64,000 nucleotides of DNA from Rhodothermia bacterium (lineage in GTDB: Bacteria > Bacteroidota > Rhodothermia > Rhodothermales > UBA2364): positions 24,719-88,718 of the forward strand of contig JAFLBZ010000016.1 of the NCBI GenBank assembly GCA_017303715.1. The letters run 5' to 3'. The number at the start of each line of letters is the position of its first letter. Position 1 is the stretch's first letter. The notes under the pieces are model-generated. The model did not search any database. It was not told the origin of the DNA and saw only the letters and a list, made by a program, of their open reading frames with translations. The position numbers and the translations under genes are program-made. Positions 17,124 to 26,712 of the stretch are shown here, one piece after another.

Positions 17124-19571
17124 ATGAAACGAATCTTTTTCCTCATAGCCTACCTTTTGTATCTCCCCTCCCAACTCTCCGCACAAGACGTCCTGCTACA
17201 GGGTTTCTATTGGAATGTTCATCCGGGTGATTTGTCTAAGAAAAATAGTGGCGGGGTATGGTGGGACTCGTTATCCACCGTAGCGCCACAATTGGCTGCA
17301 GCTGGATTTAAGACGGTTTGGATTCCATCTCCAGCCAAAGGAACTGGTGGAACCGCCGATATGGGATATGGCATCAACGATTATTATGACCTCGGCAATT
17401 TTAGCAACCGGATTTCAGGTGCTTTCCGTACCCGATTTGGGAACAAAGCACAACTGTTGAATATGGTTTCTACCGTTAAAGGAAATGGGTTGAAGGTGAT
17501 GGTGGATGTGGTCTTGAACCACCGTTTTGGGGGAGATGCGGCTGCGCCACACGTTTGTAATCCACAACTTAATAGCGACCAATACACCATTTTCACCCCA
17601 TCCAGTGGCCGTTTTCCCGGGCAGCCTGACCACTTTAATCCCACTTATCCCCACTGTGACGTAAACGGCCCATACCACAACGCCATTTTTGGGCAAGACA
17701 TTGGGTATTTCGCCAATATAGACCAATCCCCACCACCCGGTGGATGGTATTTTGGGCCACATAATGTGGGAACTGTTGCCGATTCGCTCATTACTTGGGG
17801 ACGTTGGTTGATGAATGACATTGGCTTCGACGAAATGCGGATTGACGCCGTAAAACATATTGAGCCAGGGTTCTTAGCGCCTTTCCTTGTAGAAACGAAA
17901 AATGGTACACAGCCTTATACCGTTGGTGAATTTTATGATGGCGACTTGGGTGCTCTAAAAAGCTACCTAAACGAAGTAAACACCTTTAATAGCGTTTATG
18001 GCTCAAAAAAGAAAAATGCCAGTCTTTCCCTCTTCGACTTTAACATGTATTTTGGTCTAAAGTCCTTACTTAATGATGGCACTGGCGGCTATAATACATG
18101 GAATCTCAATACGCTGGGACTAAATTTTAATGGCGTACATGGCGACAATGTGGTAACCTTTATTGAGAACCACGACTTTGACCGAGGCGGGTACAAAGAT
18201 GCTTCAGACATTAGGGATCCAGACTATAACCCAACTTGCACGGGCGTTGGATATTCTAAATCGGGGCTTTCCTGCTTAAAGTACTTCACCCAAGCCGATC
18301 ATGACCCTGTATTTCGCGACAAGCACATGGGATATGCCTTCTTAATGGCGCTCCCGCCTCGCCCAATGGTTTTTTGGAAAGATTATTGGTGGTATGGGTT
18401 TAAAGATGAGATTGACTGGCTCATGAACCTCCGGCGGACGATGGCAACAGGGTACGCTACACCGGTTGCAAGCCTTAATCCGTGGTTTGGCGTCGAAGGT
18501 TACGATAGCAGCAACCATGGCGGCAATATGTTTGCGATGAAGCGCGATGGGATGATGTTTGCCCTCAACGACCGTGCAGACAAACAAGCAGCCGTTTGGG
18601 TGGATACGCCTTGGGCAAATGTGGAATTAAAAGATTACTCCGATTCGTTTATGTTTCTTACCAATCCGGCTTTTGGCGATAAACGATCACTCATGAAAGC
18701 AGAGCCGCGCAATTATGCATGGTATGCACCCACCGGACGTTACCCCTTACCGAATAATGAAGCCGCCCCAAGTTTCACGGTGACGGCTGCCGAGGGCGGT
18801 AAACTCCATTTTGTAGTCCTTCGCGCCTCCGATCTGGCCAATTTTGAGGTTGGTGGAAGTCCTTTACAACCCGGTGACGAAATTGCGGTTCTCGGCCCTA
18901 AAGATGCCTCCGGTAAGACTGGCATTGCAGGACTTGGGCGCGTAGGCCAAAGCGTGCGCTGGGATGGTGAGAACGACATGCTCATCGAGGTCTTGGGTAA
19001 TGGGACGGCAGACAACAACAATGGTCGCTTAAAAGCCGGGGACGACCTCCGCTTCGTCATTCGGAAGCAAAGCACAGGTCAACAATTTTTGACCCAAACC
19101 ATCACTTGGTTGGCAGATGCCACCGACTTTACCTTTAAGGCCAAACGGCCTAAGTCCCGTGGGGCACAAAGTTTTGGATTAAAGGTGAACAATGCAGCGG
19201 GTAAGTACAATATGGGTGCAATTTCCGTAATTTCTGCCTTCACCACCAGTGTAGCAACCGCCAAAGATGCGCCAGAGGCTATAGACACCAAATTGCTGGT
19301 AGAAAAAGCGTTGTTATATCCCGCCTACCCGAATCCTTTTAATCCCTCCACCACCCTCTCGTTTGCACTCGCCACCACGCAAACGGTTACCTTAGAACTA
19401 TTTAACACCCTCGGACAGCGCGTTCAAACATTGTTTAACGGTTCCGTTCCGGCCGGCGAACGCCAGGATATTCGGGTGAATGCAACAAGCCTGCCTTCAG
19501 GAACCTACATCGCACGATTGGTAACAGCGGACGGCTTAGTTCGGGCACAATCCTTAATCCTAATGAAATAA
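17124..19571 (+). CDS. Secreted alpha-amylase (GH13) with T9SS C-terminal sorting domain
   Basis: An 815-residue extracellular starch-degrading enzyme. The ATG at 17124 gives a signal peptide (MKRIFFLIAYLLYLPSQLSA); the frame also opens at a TTG at 17100. The GH13 barrel shows all four core motifs: DVVLNH near residue 130, MRIDAVKH with the nucleophile aspartate near 240, VGEFYDG with the acid/base glutamate near 270, and FIENHD near 350. A beta-domain follows to about 520, then about 200 residues of uncertain beta-structure that may bind substrate. The last 80 residues are a type A T9SS sorting domain (YPAYPNPFNPST ... SGTYIARLV). It is probably repressed through the operator at 17082. Confidence 0.95.
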   Translation: MKRIFFLIAYLLYLPSQLSAQDVLLQGFYWNVHPGDLSKKNSGGVWWDSLSTVAPQLAAAGFKTVWIPSPAKGTGGTADMGYGINDYYDLGNFSNRISGAFRTRFGNKAQLLNMVSTVKGNGLKVMVDVVLNHRFGGDAAAPHVCNPQLNSDQYTIFTPSSGRFPGQPDHFNPTYPHCDVNGPYHNAIFGQDIGYFANIDQSPPPGGWYFGPHNVGTVADSLITWGRWLMNDIGFDEMRIDAVKHIEPGFLAPFLVETKNGTQPYTVGEFYDGDLGALKSYLNEVNTFNSVYGSKKKNASLSLFDFNMYFGLKSLLNDGTGGYNTWNLNTLGLNFNGVHGDNVVTFIENHDFDRGGYKDASDIRDPDYNPTCTGVGYSKSGLSCLKYFTQADHDPVFRDKHMGYAFLMALPPRPMVFWKDYWWYGFKDEIDWLMNLRRTMATGYATPVASLNPWFGVEGYDSSNHGGNMFAMKRDGMMFALNDRADKQAAVWVDTPWANVELKDYSDSFMFLTNPAFGDKRSLMKAEPRNYAWYAPTGRYPLPNNEAAPSFTVTAAEGGKLHFVVLRASDLANFEVGGSPLQPGDEIAVLGPKDASGKTGIAGLGRVGQSVRWDGENDMLIEVLGNGTADNNNGRLKAGDDLRFVIRKQSTGQQFLTQTITWLADATDFTFKAKRPKSRGAQSFGLKVNNAAGKYNMGAISVISAFTTSVATAKDAPEAIDTKLLVEKALLYPAYPNPFNPSTTLSFALATTQTVTLELFNTLGQRVQTLFNGSVPAGERQDIRVNATSLPSGTYIARLVTADGLVRAQSLILMK

Positions 19572-19581
19572 ACGTCATTCG

Positions 19582-19632
19582 CCGGAAGTGTCTAAATGGT
19601 AGCAGACACCCACAGATGCTTCCGGTTTTTTT
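19582..19632 (+). terminator. Terminator after the amylase gene
   Basis: CCGGAAG pairs with CTTCCGG and seven T follow. An inner GTGTCT/AGACAC pair extends the hairpin. It begins 10 bases after the amylase stop, so the next gene is at least partly transcribed on its own. Confidence 0.8.
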
Positions 19633-19657
19633 GCAACAAAATAAACGTGTTTCATAG

Positions 19658-20638
19658 ATGAAAAAAATATTACTACTTTTGTTGTTATTGCCGGTCACCT
19701 TACTGGCACAGCCCGTGGTAGATGGGCAAGGCGGAGATCCCTGCTATAAATCACAAGGAACTTTTAGCGGGAGCAATGGCACATTTGGAGATTGGGGCGT
19801 AAAAGAAGTACAGGCGTGTACGCACAGCCAAACGTTGTATATATTCCTGAAAGGAGCCGTTAATCCTACGGGCTATCACGATATTCTGGTGTTTATTAAT
19901 GCCACCGACAAGACGGGGGGGATTCCAGCGGGTGCTGCGGGCGAAATTCCAGCCGGAAACGACGGCCTCTCCCCTTTCAATAAATATGCTTTCCCGCTTT
20001 CAAATCCCATCGAAACGGATTATGGTGTTCGTCTGACGGCTGATGCGGCAAATTTAAAAGGCTATGTGAGCCATATCAATTATTTGACAGGCAATACAGA
20101 TGCGTATCTGGGAGAAGTAACGTATGGCGGTACGGCAGTAACGTATAGTGGAATGACGTTTGCGCACGTACAAGCCGCCAGCATGAGCGCCGCGACGGGT
20201 GGATTTGAACTTGCATTGCCGTATAGCCTTTGGGGTTCCGGAGTGGGTGCACAGTTCCAACTGTATGTGGTGTATGGTAACGAAAATGGCAATGTGTATT
20301 CAGTTGCTTCCGGAACCATCCAAACGCCATTATTTAGCGGAACCGCAACGGCCACCGAGCGTGATGAAGTACCAACCACCGCCACCTTAGAGGTGTACCC
20401 CAATCCATTTAATCCAGAAGCCACCACCCGCTTTTCGGTTCCCCAAACACAGACCGTGCAAGTGGCGCTGTATAATGCCTTGGGGCAAAAACTGAAAACC
20501 CTCTATACAGGAACCGCGGTTGCAGGCCAAAATATTGAGGCACGGATCTCTGGCAATAACCTGCAAAGTGGGGTATATTACCTGAAACTGACCGGAAATT
20601 CTGTTTCCCAAACACGGGTGGTTTCCTTGATCAAATAA
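19658..20638 (+). CDS. Secreted protein of unknown function with T9SS sorting domain
   Basis: A 326-residue exported protein that I do not recognise. It has a short signal peptide (MKKILLLLLLLPVTLLAQ), a beta-rich central part of about 220 residues with two cysteines in the first 50 residues (DPCYKSQ, QACTHSQ), and a type A T9SS sorting domain at the end (VYPNPFNPEATT ... SGVYYLKLTG). The segment with YIFLKGAVNPTGYHDILVFINATDKTGG resembles proteins that display a beta-sandwich recognition module, but no family can be named. Its place directly after the amylase suggests a role at the cell surface in glycan use, which is inference. Confidence 0.85.
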   Translation: MKKILLLLLLLPVTLLAQPVVDGQGGDPCYKSQGTFSGSNGTFGDWGVKEVQACTHSQTLYIFLKGAVNPTGYHDILVFINATDKTGGIPAGAAGEIPAGNDGLSPFNKYAFPLSNPIETDYGVRLTADAANLKGYVSHINYLTGNTDAYLGEVTYGGTAVTYSGMTFAHVQAASMSAATGGFELALPYSLWGSGVGAQFQLYVVYGNENGNVYSVASGTIQTPLFSGTATATERDEVPTTATLEVYPNPFNPEATTRFSVPQTQTVQVALYNALGQKLKTLYTGTAVAGQNIEARISGNNLQSGVYYLKLTGNSVSQTRVVSLIK

Positions 20639-20678
20639 AGAGACCTCCTTTTCTCAAACAACCTAAACACAAACAATT

Positions 20679-21770
20679 ATGAAAAAGATCGTTACAACTG
20701 CCTTGTTTCTCGCTGCCTTTACGGTGAACGCTTGGGCGCAGGATGTTGGATTTGAAGGCACTCCACAAATTCAAATGAATATTAATGGCACAACAAATTG
20801 GCAAAATCCTCCGCTTACTAGTTTCTCGCCACCAACAATGTCATCTACCTCTACATTAAAAATAGTGGACGCTGGTGCAAATATATACAAAAATTCAAGT
20901 GGGGGGTATGATGTTACAGGCGTTACTTTTAAATATAGAGTGTATCCTAATGGAGGAAGTGCCCCTGCCTATACAACTCAGTCGTTGAATTTTGACAACC
21001 AATGGGGAACTGGTTGGCCAAAACAGTATTGGGACTACAACGGAACCGGAAGTACTGCTTTAGACATTAACTTGCTTTCTTTTGTTTCAGGTCCTTCTCT
21101 TACATACAGGATTGACGTTCAGTTTTCGTTAAATTGGACAGGGACAGGAGGCCCAGGTACAATAGATGGGTCCACTTATACAGGGACGTTTAATGTGGAT
21201 AGTAGCCTCCCCATCTCCCTTGCGTCTTTCACCGGAACATCCAACGAAGACAAAGCGACCTTGAACTGGGTAACGATGAGCGAGCTAAACAGCGACCACT
21301 TTGATGTGGAGCACTCGGCCAATGGCAGTGCATGGAAAAAAGTGGGAACAGTACAAGCCGCTGGCAACAGCATTGACCTCCGCAACTATAGCTACACCGT
21401 AGAAGGCTTGCAAGTGGGTACGCACAGCTTCCGCCTGAAAAGCGTGGACAAAAACGGCGATATTCGCTATACTGCTTCTGTACAGTTAAACGTAGAAGTT
21501 CCAGGCCAATATGTGCTGTATCCGGCTTATCCCAACCCGTTCAATCCTTCTACCACCATTACTTTTGCAGTAGCTACCCGTCAAGCAGTGAAGGCAGAAG
21601 TGTTTAATGCGTTGGGCCAAAAAGTCCAGACGCTCTTTAATGGAACGCTCGAAGCCAATGTGCCGCAAATCGCCAAGTTTGATGCCGCTGGCTTGCAAAG
21701 CGGTATGTACATTGTTCGCGTTTCGGGTGCTAATTTCAAAGCAACCCAAAACGTGACCTTGCTTAAATAA
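20679..21770 (+). CDS. Secreted protein of unknown function with T9SS sorting domain
   Basis: A 363-residue exported protein, 40 bases after the preceding secreted protein and probably co-transcribed with it. It has a signal peptide (MKKIVTTALFLAAFTVNAWAQ), then a roughly 150-residue beta-rich domain poor in lysine and rich in Ser, Thr, Gly and Asn. A segment follows (LASFTGTSNEDKATLNWVTM near residue 185) of the kind that often precedes T9SS sorting domains. The sorting domain itself (YPAYPNPFNPSTTITFAV ... GMYIVRVSG) ends the protein. The sequence of 20760-21200 looks compositionally different from its 3' part, as if a variable N-terminal domain had been joined to a conserved tail. Confidence 0.85.
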   Translation: MKKIVTTALFLAAFTVNAWAQDVGFEGTPQIQMNINGTTNWQNPPLTSFSPPTMSSTSTLKIVDAGANIYKNSSGGYDVTGVTFKYRVYPNGGSAPAYTTQSLNFDNQWGTGWPKQYWDYNGTGSTALDINLLSFVSGPSLTYRIDVQFSLNWTGTGGPGTIDGSTYTGTFNVDSSLPISLASFTGTSNEDKATLNWVTMSELNSDHFDVEHSANGSAWKKVGTVQAAGNSIDLRNYSYTVEGLQVGTHSFRLKSVDKNGDIRYTASVQLNVEVPGQYVLYPAYPNPFNPSTTITFAVATRQAVKAEVFNALGQKVQTLFNGTLEANVPQIAKFDAAGLQSGMYIVRVSGANFKATQNVTLLK

Positions 21771-21795
21771 GCTGGAAATAAAATTTCCGTCCAGC

Positions 21796-21830
21796 AACCG
21801 GAGGTGATTTATTCCCCTCCGGTTTTTTTT
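21796..21830 (+). terminator. Strong terminator ending the secreted-protein group
   Basis: AACCGGAGG pairs perfectly with CCTCCGGTT around an 11-base loop, followed by a run of T that overlaps the stem end (eight in all). Confidence 0.9.
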
Positions 21831-21861
21831 ATGTATGTCTGTGTATGGCCGAAGAACTCTC

Positions 21862-22612
21862 ATCTCCGCCCTGAAGGATGGATTTAACATAGCTTTAGGT
21901 ATTTTTTTTGCGTGATTTACGGCGCTATTCAGGCGGACGGCCTTATGTTGGCTTTCTGTCTCTTTGCTGTTGTGCGACATAGCCACATGCTCCCCAACTT
22001 AAAATTAACCCCATGCTTCAGCGTGGGGTTGCGTGGAACGGATAACACGTTCGGCTTTAACCATGACGAAGCAAAGCCGCATCGGGGGACATCTTCATAG
22101 AAATTCGCTCCAAGGCACAATCCAGCCCCGTAGGGGGGACATCTTCATAGAAAAACGGCATCAAACGCAAAGCCCAGCCCCGTAGGGGTGGCATCTTCGT
22201 AGAAAGCCGTCATCAAACGCAAAGCCCAGCCCCGTAGGGGTGGCATCTTCGTAGAAAGCCGTCATCAAACGCAAAGCCCAGCCCCGTAGGGGGGACATCT
22301 TCGTAGAAAGCCGTCATCAAACGACGGCATACACGTTGGGGATCGTTCAGGGCTAAAGCCCAATCTTATTCGGGGCCTACTACTCCGCCCTAAAGGACGG
22401 AGTTATTGTCTTGCTTACTTTCCGGCTCTGTGATGATCGGCGAGCCTTTTTGTTTTTGGTGCTCATATCTCCGCCTGCTTTACGGCTCTACTCAGCGGGG
22501 CGGCGTTGCCAAATGCTTTCCGGCATCATAATAACCCCATGCTTCAACGTGAGGTTGCGTGGAACGGATAACACGTCCGGCTTTAGCCATGAGGTGGAAA
22601 TGAGGATAACTT
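21862..22612 (+). repeat. Hairpin-rich composite repeat, island B
   Basis: About 750 bases without a supportable gene, the most complete copy of the family. Order: CTCCGCCCTGAAGGATGG (21863), TGATTTACGGCGCTATTCAG (21913), CCCCATGCTTCAGCGTGGGG (22009), TTCGGCTTTAACCATGACG (22050), five tandem CCCCGTAGGGG units (22076-22326), GACGGCATACACGTTGGGG (22323), TTCAGGGCTAAAGCCC (22346), CTCCGCCCTAAAGGACGGAG (22383), then a second partial copy with TGCTTTACGGCTCTACTCAG (22476), AATGCTTTCCGGCATCATAA (22511), CCCCATGCTTCAACG (22535) and TCCGGCTTTAGCCATGA (22576). Most modules are short palindromes able to fold. The 145 bases from here to the next gene hold nothing I recognise. Confidence 0.8.
22076..22326 (+). 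repeat. Tandem array, 52-bp period, inside island B
   Basis: Units start at 22125, 22177, 22229 and 22281, spaced exactly 52 bases, with a shorter degenerate unit at 22076. Each has GCCCCGTAGGGG, a GACATC/GGCATC box, TTCATAG or TTCGTAG, AAAGCCGTCATCAAACGC and AAAGCCCA. The 22177 and 22229 units look identical, which points to recent duplication. Confidence 0.9.
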
Positions 22613-22757
22613 CAAGGAGTCAATCTCTTTAATAACAACAATTTAAAGTTAGAAGTCTGTGTTAAGACAAAATATTACCACCGCTCTCTCATAACATAAA
22701 GATCGAACGGTGGCCAAGCCTCAGACGATGCATCAAAATAGAATATCCGTTAAACCC

Positions 22758-25127
22758 TCAAAAATCAAACCGATAGCCAAGTGCAATGCGGGTATAGTCG
22801 AAAAAGCGCAGGGTGGATACATCCAAAAAGAGATCTGCATTACCATACCTAAAACTGCCTCCGAGCATCAAGTTAACCCCGGAGAAAGCATCTCGGCCAC
22901 CTCCAACAGCGTCTTTAACCAACCGAACACCATATCCCACGCCCAAATAAGGCTCCACAGCGCGGGCTTGGCGATAGGGCAGCCCGACAACCGCATTCAA
23001 CGTCCCGCCCAATCCACTACGTGCTCCGGTGTTATAAACCACCTCTGGCACCACTTTGATCATGGATCCGGTTAGTCCAAACCACGCTTGTACGCCAAGA
23101 TGAAGTCCGTTTTGGTTATTTCCCATGCCTAATCCGCCCAAAACGCGGCCTTCCTTAAACTTGATACTGCGTTTGGCAACAACGGGTACGGAGAAATGGG
23201 TGCTATCTGCTACGGTTTTCACATCCAAAACATCACTTTTTTGTTGCGTATCTTGCTTAACCTCTTGTTTTGGTGAGATGACACTTGTGGGGAGGTTTGT
23301 GCTAACGACCTCTTTTGGCATCTCGTTATACCGAAGGATGGTCGGCGATTGGCTGATGATGACCTTCCTTTGCAGCGTATCGCGCTTCACCAATTCGGTT
23401 TGCAAGGAGTCAACTTTTCGTTCCAATAGTTTTAGCTTTCTTAATAGATCCGGTGGTGTTAATTGAGATGGTGTTTCGCCTACTGGCCGAAAGGTGGACG
23501 GTGTTTTCCCAAAACGGATATAGATTTCTCCATCTTCCAACACGGGTAAAGTGATCACTCTGGTTTCTTGGTTTGGCTGAACCTCCACTTTTTGTACGGT
23601 CGGTGTCGAGGATGGCTTCGGTGTTGTGGCATCTGCGGCACGATCAACCGCTTTTGGGCCTGCTGATGGAAGGGTTGGTGGGGTGATTGGCGTAACAGGT
23701 ACGGCATCGTGTAAGGCACGGGTTTCTTGTAGTGTTTTCTGGAGTTGAACCGAGGCTAAAGAGTCCCCACGTGCTTCCGCACGCCCAATAGCACTTTCGA
23801 GAGCTTGCATCCTTGCTTCATACGAAGCCCTCATGACGCTCATTTCCTCTTCCCAAGCTTTTTCTGTGGCCAAGCGTTCTGATTCGGATTGGTCTTTTCG
23901 GATGACATTGGGTCGGCTTGGCTTCCGGCCAATATTCAGGTTAATTCCCGCATGATACATCCAATTGGTTTTGAGTTGATCTGGCTGGCCTAAGTCATCA
24001 AGGTCTTGATTACTTGCCAATATAGCCCTTACGCCACCATTCAGTGCAATAAACCGCCCAACAGGAACAGTTATGCCGCCCCCGCCCATAACAAAAGGTG
24101 TATCGTCTGGTCTAAACCCATTTTTACCGACGTAGGTGTCACCAACGTCTAACATTCCACCACCTAAGGCTAAGTAGGGTGTAATACCCATGCCTTCATT
24201 TAAACGGAAGTTTAGTTCGCCGCCATACATCCGTAGATCGTCTTTTTTCCAAGTCTCATCCTGAATCCCCTGCCAATAAAAGCCCCTCAGCCCAAACAAA
24301 GGCCCGAAGTTTAGACCCGCATTAGCACCTGCTACACGGGTACTCCGGAAGGGTAAGTCCTCCGAGAAGTCCAGTTTCCCCAAAAACGCATGAGCGGGCA
24401 CACTTAGGCCGGAGAATCCACCGGAAAATTGCTGCATCATCTCCCGATCCACCTTTGTCAGTTGTCCAGATTTTCGCCCGCCCAAATACAAAGCAAATGA
24501 GGCTCCAGCACCCCAATGCTGGAAGTTTCTACGTTCGGTGGTTCCGGTATTGATTTCCAATTCATCCAAGGTTTGTGCATCCACAAAAGTGGCGAGCGGA
24601 TTAAGCCGAAAAGCGGTATTTCGGGCATAAATCGAGAAGGTAAGCCGATCAATGGAGCGAAGGGTGAGGCCGCCTCCCACATTCAAAAAAATGGAAGATC
24701 GGTCGTTCTCGTCAGACGGTTTGAAGGTTTGCACACCCGCGCCAAGGGTTAGAAAAGGGAGGACATTCCCCCGCATTAAATTAAAGCGCAAATCCCCACC
24801 CATCTTCTTATAGGCCAACGTTTGCGTTCCCAATTCGTTTTTTTGAAACGCAGTTAGTCCAGTGACTTTAGCCCAATCGGTTTCTATTTTATTATTCCAA
24901 AGGTATTGCGCACGAAGCTCTACAAACTCCCCAAATCCAAATCCAACTTGCCCGCCCACTAATGGAGCGTTGCGTAATCCGAGGCCTGGATCCCATCGAA
25001 CATATTCCACCGAAGGGGAAAGGGTATAGCTTAGCCCAGATACCTGCGCCGTTAGGTCAATACGTGCCAGGAGCAAGCCAATTAAAGTTAATAATAACAG
25101 TGATTTATAATAGGTAATATTTTTCAT
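22758..25127 (-). CDS. Large outer-membrane beta-barrel protein with central coiled coil
   Basis: A 789-residue exported protein that I cannot assign to a named family. After a signal peptide (MKNITYYKSLLLLTLIGLLLA) comes a beta-rich region to about residue 400 with repeated Gly-aromatic strand patterns (VGGQVGFGFGEFVELRAQYLW, FLTLGAGVQTF, YLALGGGMLD, FVMGGGGITVPVG). Residues of about 410-480 are a charged helical segment likely to form a coiled coil, followed by a Pro/Thr-rich linker and a second short heptad region (LLRKLKLLERKVDSLQTEL). The last 150 residues are again barrel-like and end in YRFDF, whose terminal Phe is the usual signal for outer-membrane insertion. It is flanked by a repeat island downstream. 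Confidence 0.75.
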   Translation of the reverse strand: MKNITYYKSLLLLTLIGLLLARIDLTAQVSGLSYTLSPSVEYVRWDPGLGLRNAPLVGGQVGFGFGEFVELRAQYLWNNKIETDWAKVTGLTAFQKNELGTQTLAYKKMGGDLRFNLMRGNVLPFLTLGAGVQTFKPSDENDRSSIFLNVGGGLTLRSIDRLTFSIYARNTAFRLNPLATFVDAQTLDELEINTGTTERRNFQHWGAGASFALYLGGRKSGQLTKVDREMMQQFSGGFSGLSVPAHAFLGKLDFSEDLPFRSTRVAGANAGLNFGPLFGLRGFYWQGIQDETWKKDDLRMYGGELNFRLNEGMGITPYLALGGGMLDVGDTYVGKNGFRPDDTPFVMGGGGITVPVGRFIALNGGVRAILASNQDLDDLGQPDQLKTNWMYHAGINLNIGRKPSRPNVIRKDQSESERLATEKAWEEEMSVMRASYEARMQALESAIGRAEARGDSLASVQLQKTLQETRALHDAVPVTPITPPTLPSAGPKAVDRAADATTPKPSSTPTVQKVEVQPNQETRVITLPVLEDGEIYIRFGKTPSTFRPVGETPSQLTPPDLLRKLKLLERKVDSLQTELVKRDTLQRKVIISQSPTILRYNEMPKEVVSTNLPTSVISPKQEVKQDTQQKSDVLDVKTVADSTHFSVPVVAKRSIKFKEGRVLGGLGMGNNQNGLHLGVQAWFGLTGSMIKVVPEVVYNTGARSGLGGTLNAVVGLPYRQARAVEPYLGVGYGVRLVKDAVGGGRDAFSGVNLMLGGSFRYGNADLFLDVSTLRFFDYTRIALGYRFDF

Positions 25128-25471
25128 ATGATTGGTGGTTATAAGGTGTATATGAGAGAAGCGACTTTAAGAGCCATTATAATACATTCTTCGCAGTTGA
25201 AAAACCGGAAAATTTCGGTTTAGTGTAGTGTCTTATTTGCTATTCATGTAGTAAAAATCCCTACACTTCACCGCAACTTCGCTAATGGATTTATTATTTT
25301 TATAGAATAATCAAGTAAGCTGATGACGACTATGATCCACCGCAGAAATTTATATTATCCGAGAAGTAAATGATATTTATTTGTAACAACTCAAATAGGT
25401 TGTATTGCATTTAGAACCCATGACTCACATAGGCTTAACTTATTAGGCTCACCGGTGTTTGTCGTGGGCAT
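25128..25471. other. Intergenic stretch, no gene seen
   Basis: About 340 A+T-rich bases upstream of the barrel-protein gene, so it should contain that gene's promoter. A short inverted repeat CCGGAAAATTTCGG lies at 25206-25219. I see no convincing coding sequence or RNA gene. Confidence 0.4.
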
Positions 25472-25509
25472 AAAAAAAGCGACCTCATGAACATGAAGCC
25501 GCTTTATAA
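25472..25509 (-). terminator. Terminator of the cyclophilin gene
   Basis: On the minus strand AGCGGCTTCATG pairs with CATGAGGTCGCT (12 bp with three G-T pairs, two-base loop) and runs into seven T. It starts about 15 bases after the stop codon of the isomerase gene. Confidence 0.85.
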
Positions 25510-25523
25510 GAACTCGATTTGAA

Positions 25524-26036
25524 TCAGTCCACTTCTTGGATCGAAACCTGAACAATCTGATCCCCTTGTTCAATTTCATCCACCACCTCCACCTTACCTG
25601 AGGTCACCTTTCCAAAAACCGTATGCTTTCCATTTAACCAAGGGGTTTGGATATGGGTGATAAAGAATTGGCTACCGTTAGTACGTGGCCCCGCATTTGC
25701 CATCGAGATCACGCCGGGTTCATGTACCAACGGGTTTCCTGTAAACTCATCCTCAAAGCGATAGCCTGGGCCACCACGTCCGGTTCCAGTAGGATCTCCC
25801 CCCTGAACCATAAAATCGGGAATTACGCGGTGGAAGATGGTTCCATTATAAAACCCTTCCCGCGCTAAGAACACGAAATTATTGACGGTTTTGGGCGCAT
25901 ACGCAGGATAAAGTTCCAATTCGATATTGCCCTTCGAGGTTTCGATCGTGGCGAGATACTTTTTTTCCACATCAATGGCCATTTCCGGCGCAGCGTCCCA
26001 TTGTGGGAAGTCCTTTTTACCAAAAAGATTAAACAT
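25524..26036 (-). CDS. Cytoplasmic peptidyl-prolyl cis-trans isomerase (cyclophilin type)
   Basis: A 170-residue single-domain cyclophilin that speeds proline isomerisation during protein folding. It shows the full family pattern: [20 protein letters not shown] near residue 35, the active-site [14 protein letters not shown] near 70, [13 protein letters not shown] near 88, [20 protein letters not shown] near 108 and [12 protein letters not shown] near 135. There is no signal peptide, in contrast to the HEAT-cyclophilin fusion at 9183, so the window carries one cytoplasmic and one exported cyclophilin. It is monocistronic with its own terminator. Confidence 0.95.
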   Translation of the reverse strand: MFNLFGKKDFPQWDAAPEMAIDVEKKYLATIETSKGNIELELYPAYAPKTVNNFVFLAREGFYNGTIFHRVIPDFMVQGGDPTGTGRGGPGYRFEDEFTGNPLVHEPGVISMANAGPRTNGSQFFITHIQTPWLNGKHTVFGKVTSGKVEVVDEIEQGDQIVQVSIQEVD

Positions 26037-26106
26037 GTAGCTTTTATTTTGTGTAAAGGGATTGACCTAAGCGGTCAAAAACACACGAAAATACGGCACG
26101 GATCAA

Positions 26107-26511
26107 CTATTCTACAAGATCTGCACGGACAGTCAACACAGGCGAGGCGGCTTTTGTTGCATCGTATGTTGGAGCAAGTTGCACAAATGTAATTCGATAG
26201 CCCATGACCACAATACTTTGATAATGATTGGCTCCGGCGTCAGTAGAAAACAGGGAGAATGTTTTTTCTTGGCCATCAGGCGTTCTCAATATCAACTTCA
26301 ACTCGGCAACACCCTCCCAGAAACACTGGACGTCCGGTGCGCACCGAGAATCCGCCACCACCTTGTCGAAGTATAATCGGGCATTTGCGGGCAACGTGGC
26401 CGCTTCTTTGGGCTTCAGCAAATACTCGTCTCCATGTTGCGTTTTGAAGGTATTACAACCGGTGATGGATAAGGCCAAGAGTAAGAAAAAAGGTAGTGCA
26501 GTTGTCTTCAT
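26107..26511 (-). CDS. Small lipoprotein of unknown function
   Basis: A 134-residue protein starting at the ATG that gives MKTTALPFFLLLALSITGC, a good lipoprotein signal with lipobox ITGC and the cysteine at about residue 19; the frame is open 16 codons further upstream but those do not fit. The mature part is a small beta-rich domain with two cysteines close together (SRCAPDVQCFWEG near residue 60), possibly a disulfide. Proteins of this pattern, CxxDVQCxWxG, are common as uncharacterised lipoproteins in Bacteroidota. The function is unknown. Confidence 0.8.
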   Translation of the reverse strand: MKTTALPFFLLLALSITGCNTFKTQHGDEYLLKPKEAATLPANARLYFDKVVADSRCAPDVQCFWEGVAELKLILRTPDGQEKTFSLFSTDAGANHYQSIVVMGYRITFVQLAPTYDATKAASPVLTVRADLVE

Positions 26512-26712
26512 ATATGTAATTCCTTGTTTTCCCTGATACACCCGATGAAGCAAGCACACCTATTTGCGCGAGATATGTATTGGTTAAATCCTACTAACCT
26601 CAACCAACGGCCTCCACCTTGTCTCCCCAACGGGGGTTTTAGTGCTCAACTTGCTACCGGTTTATGGCAAGTTTCCGGCTACGACTTTTACAAAATAAAC
26701 TCGATACAAATG

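Noticed and set aside
22076..22326. CRISPR array
   Set aside because: The 52-base unit is conserved over its whole length, without unique spacers, and no cas gene is in the window. It is a simple tandem duplication inside a repeat island.
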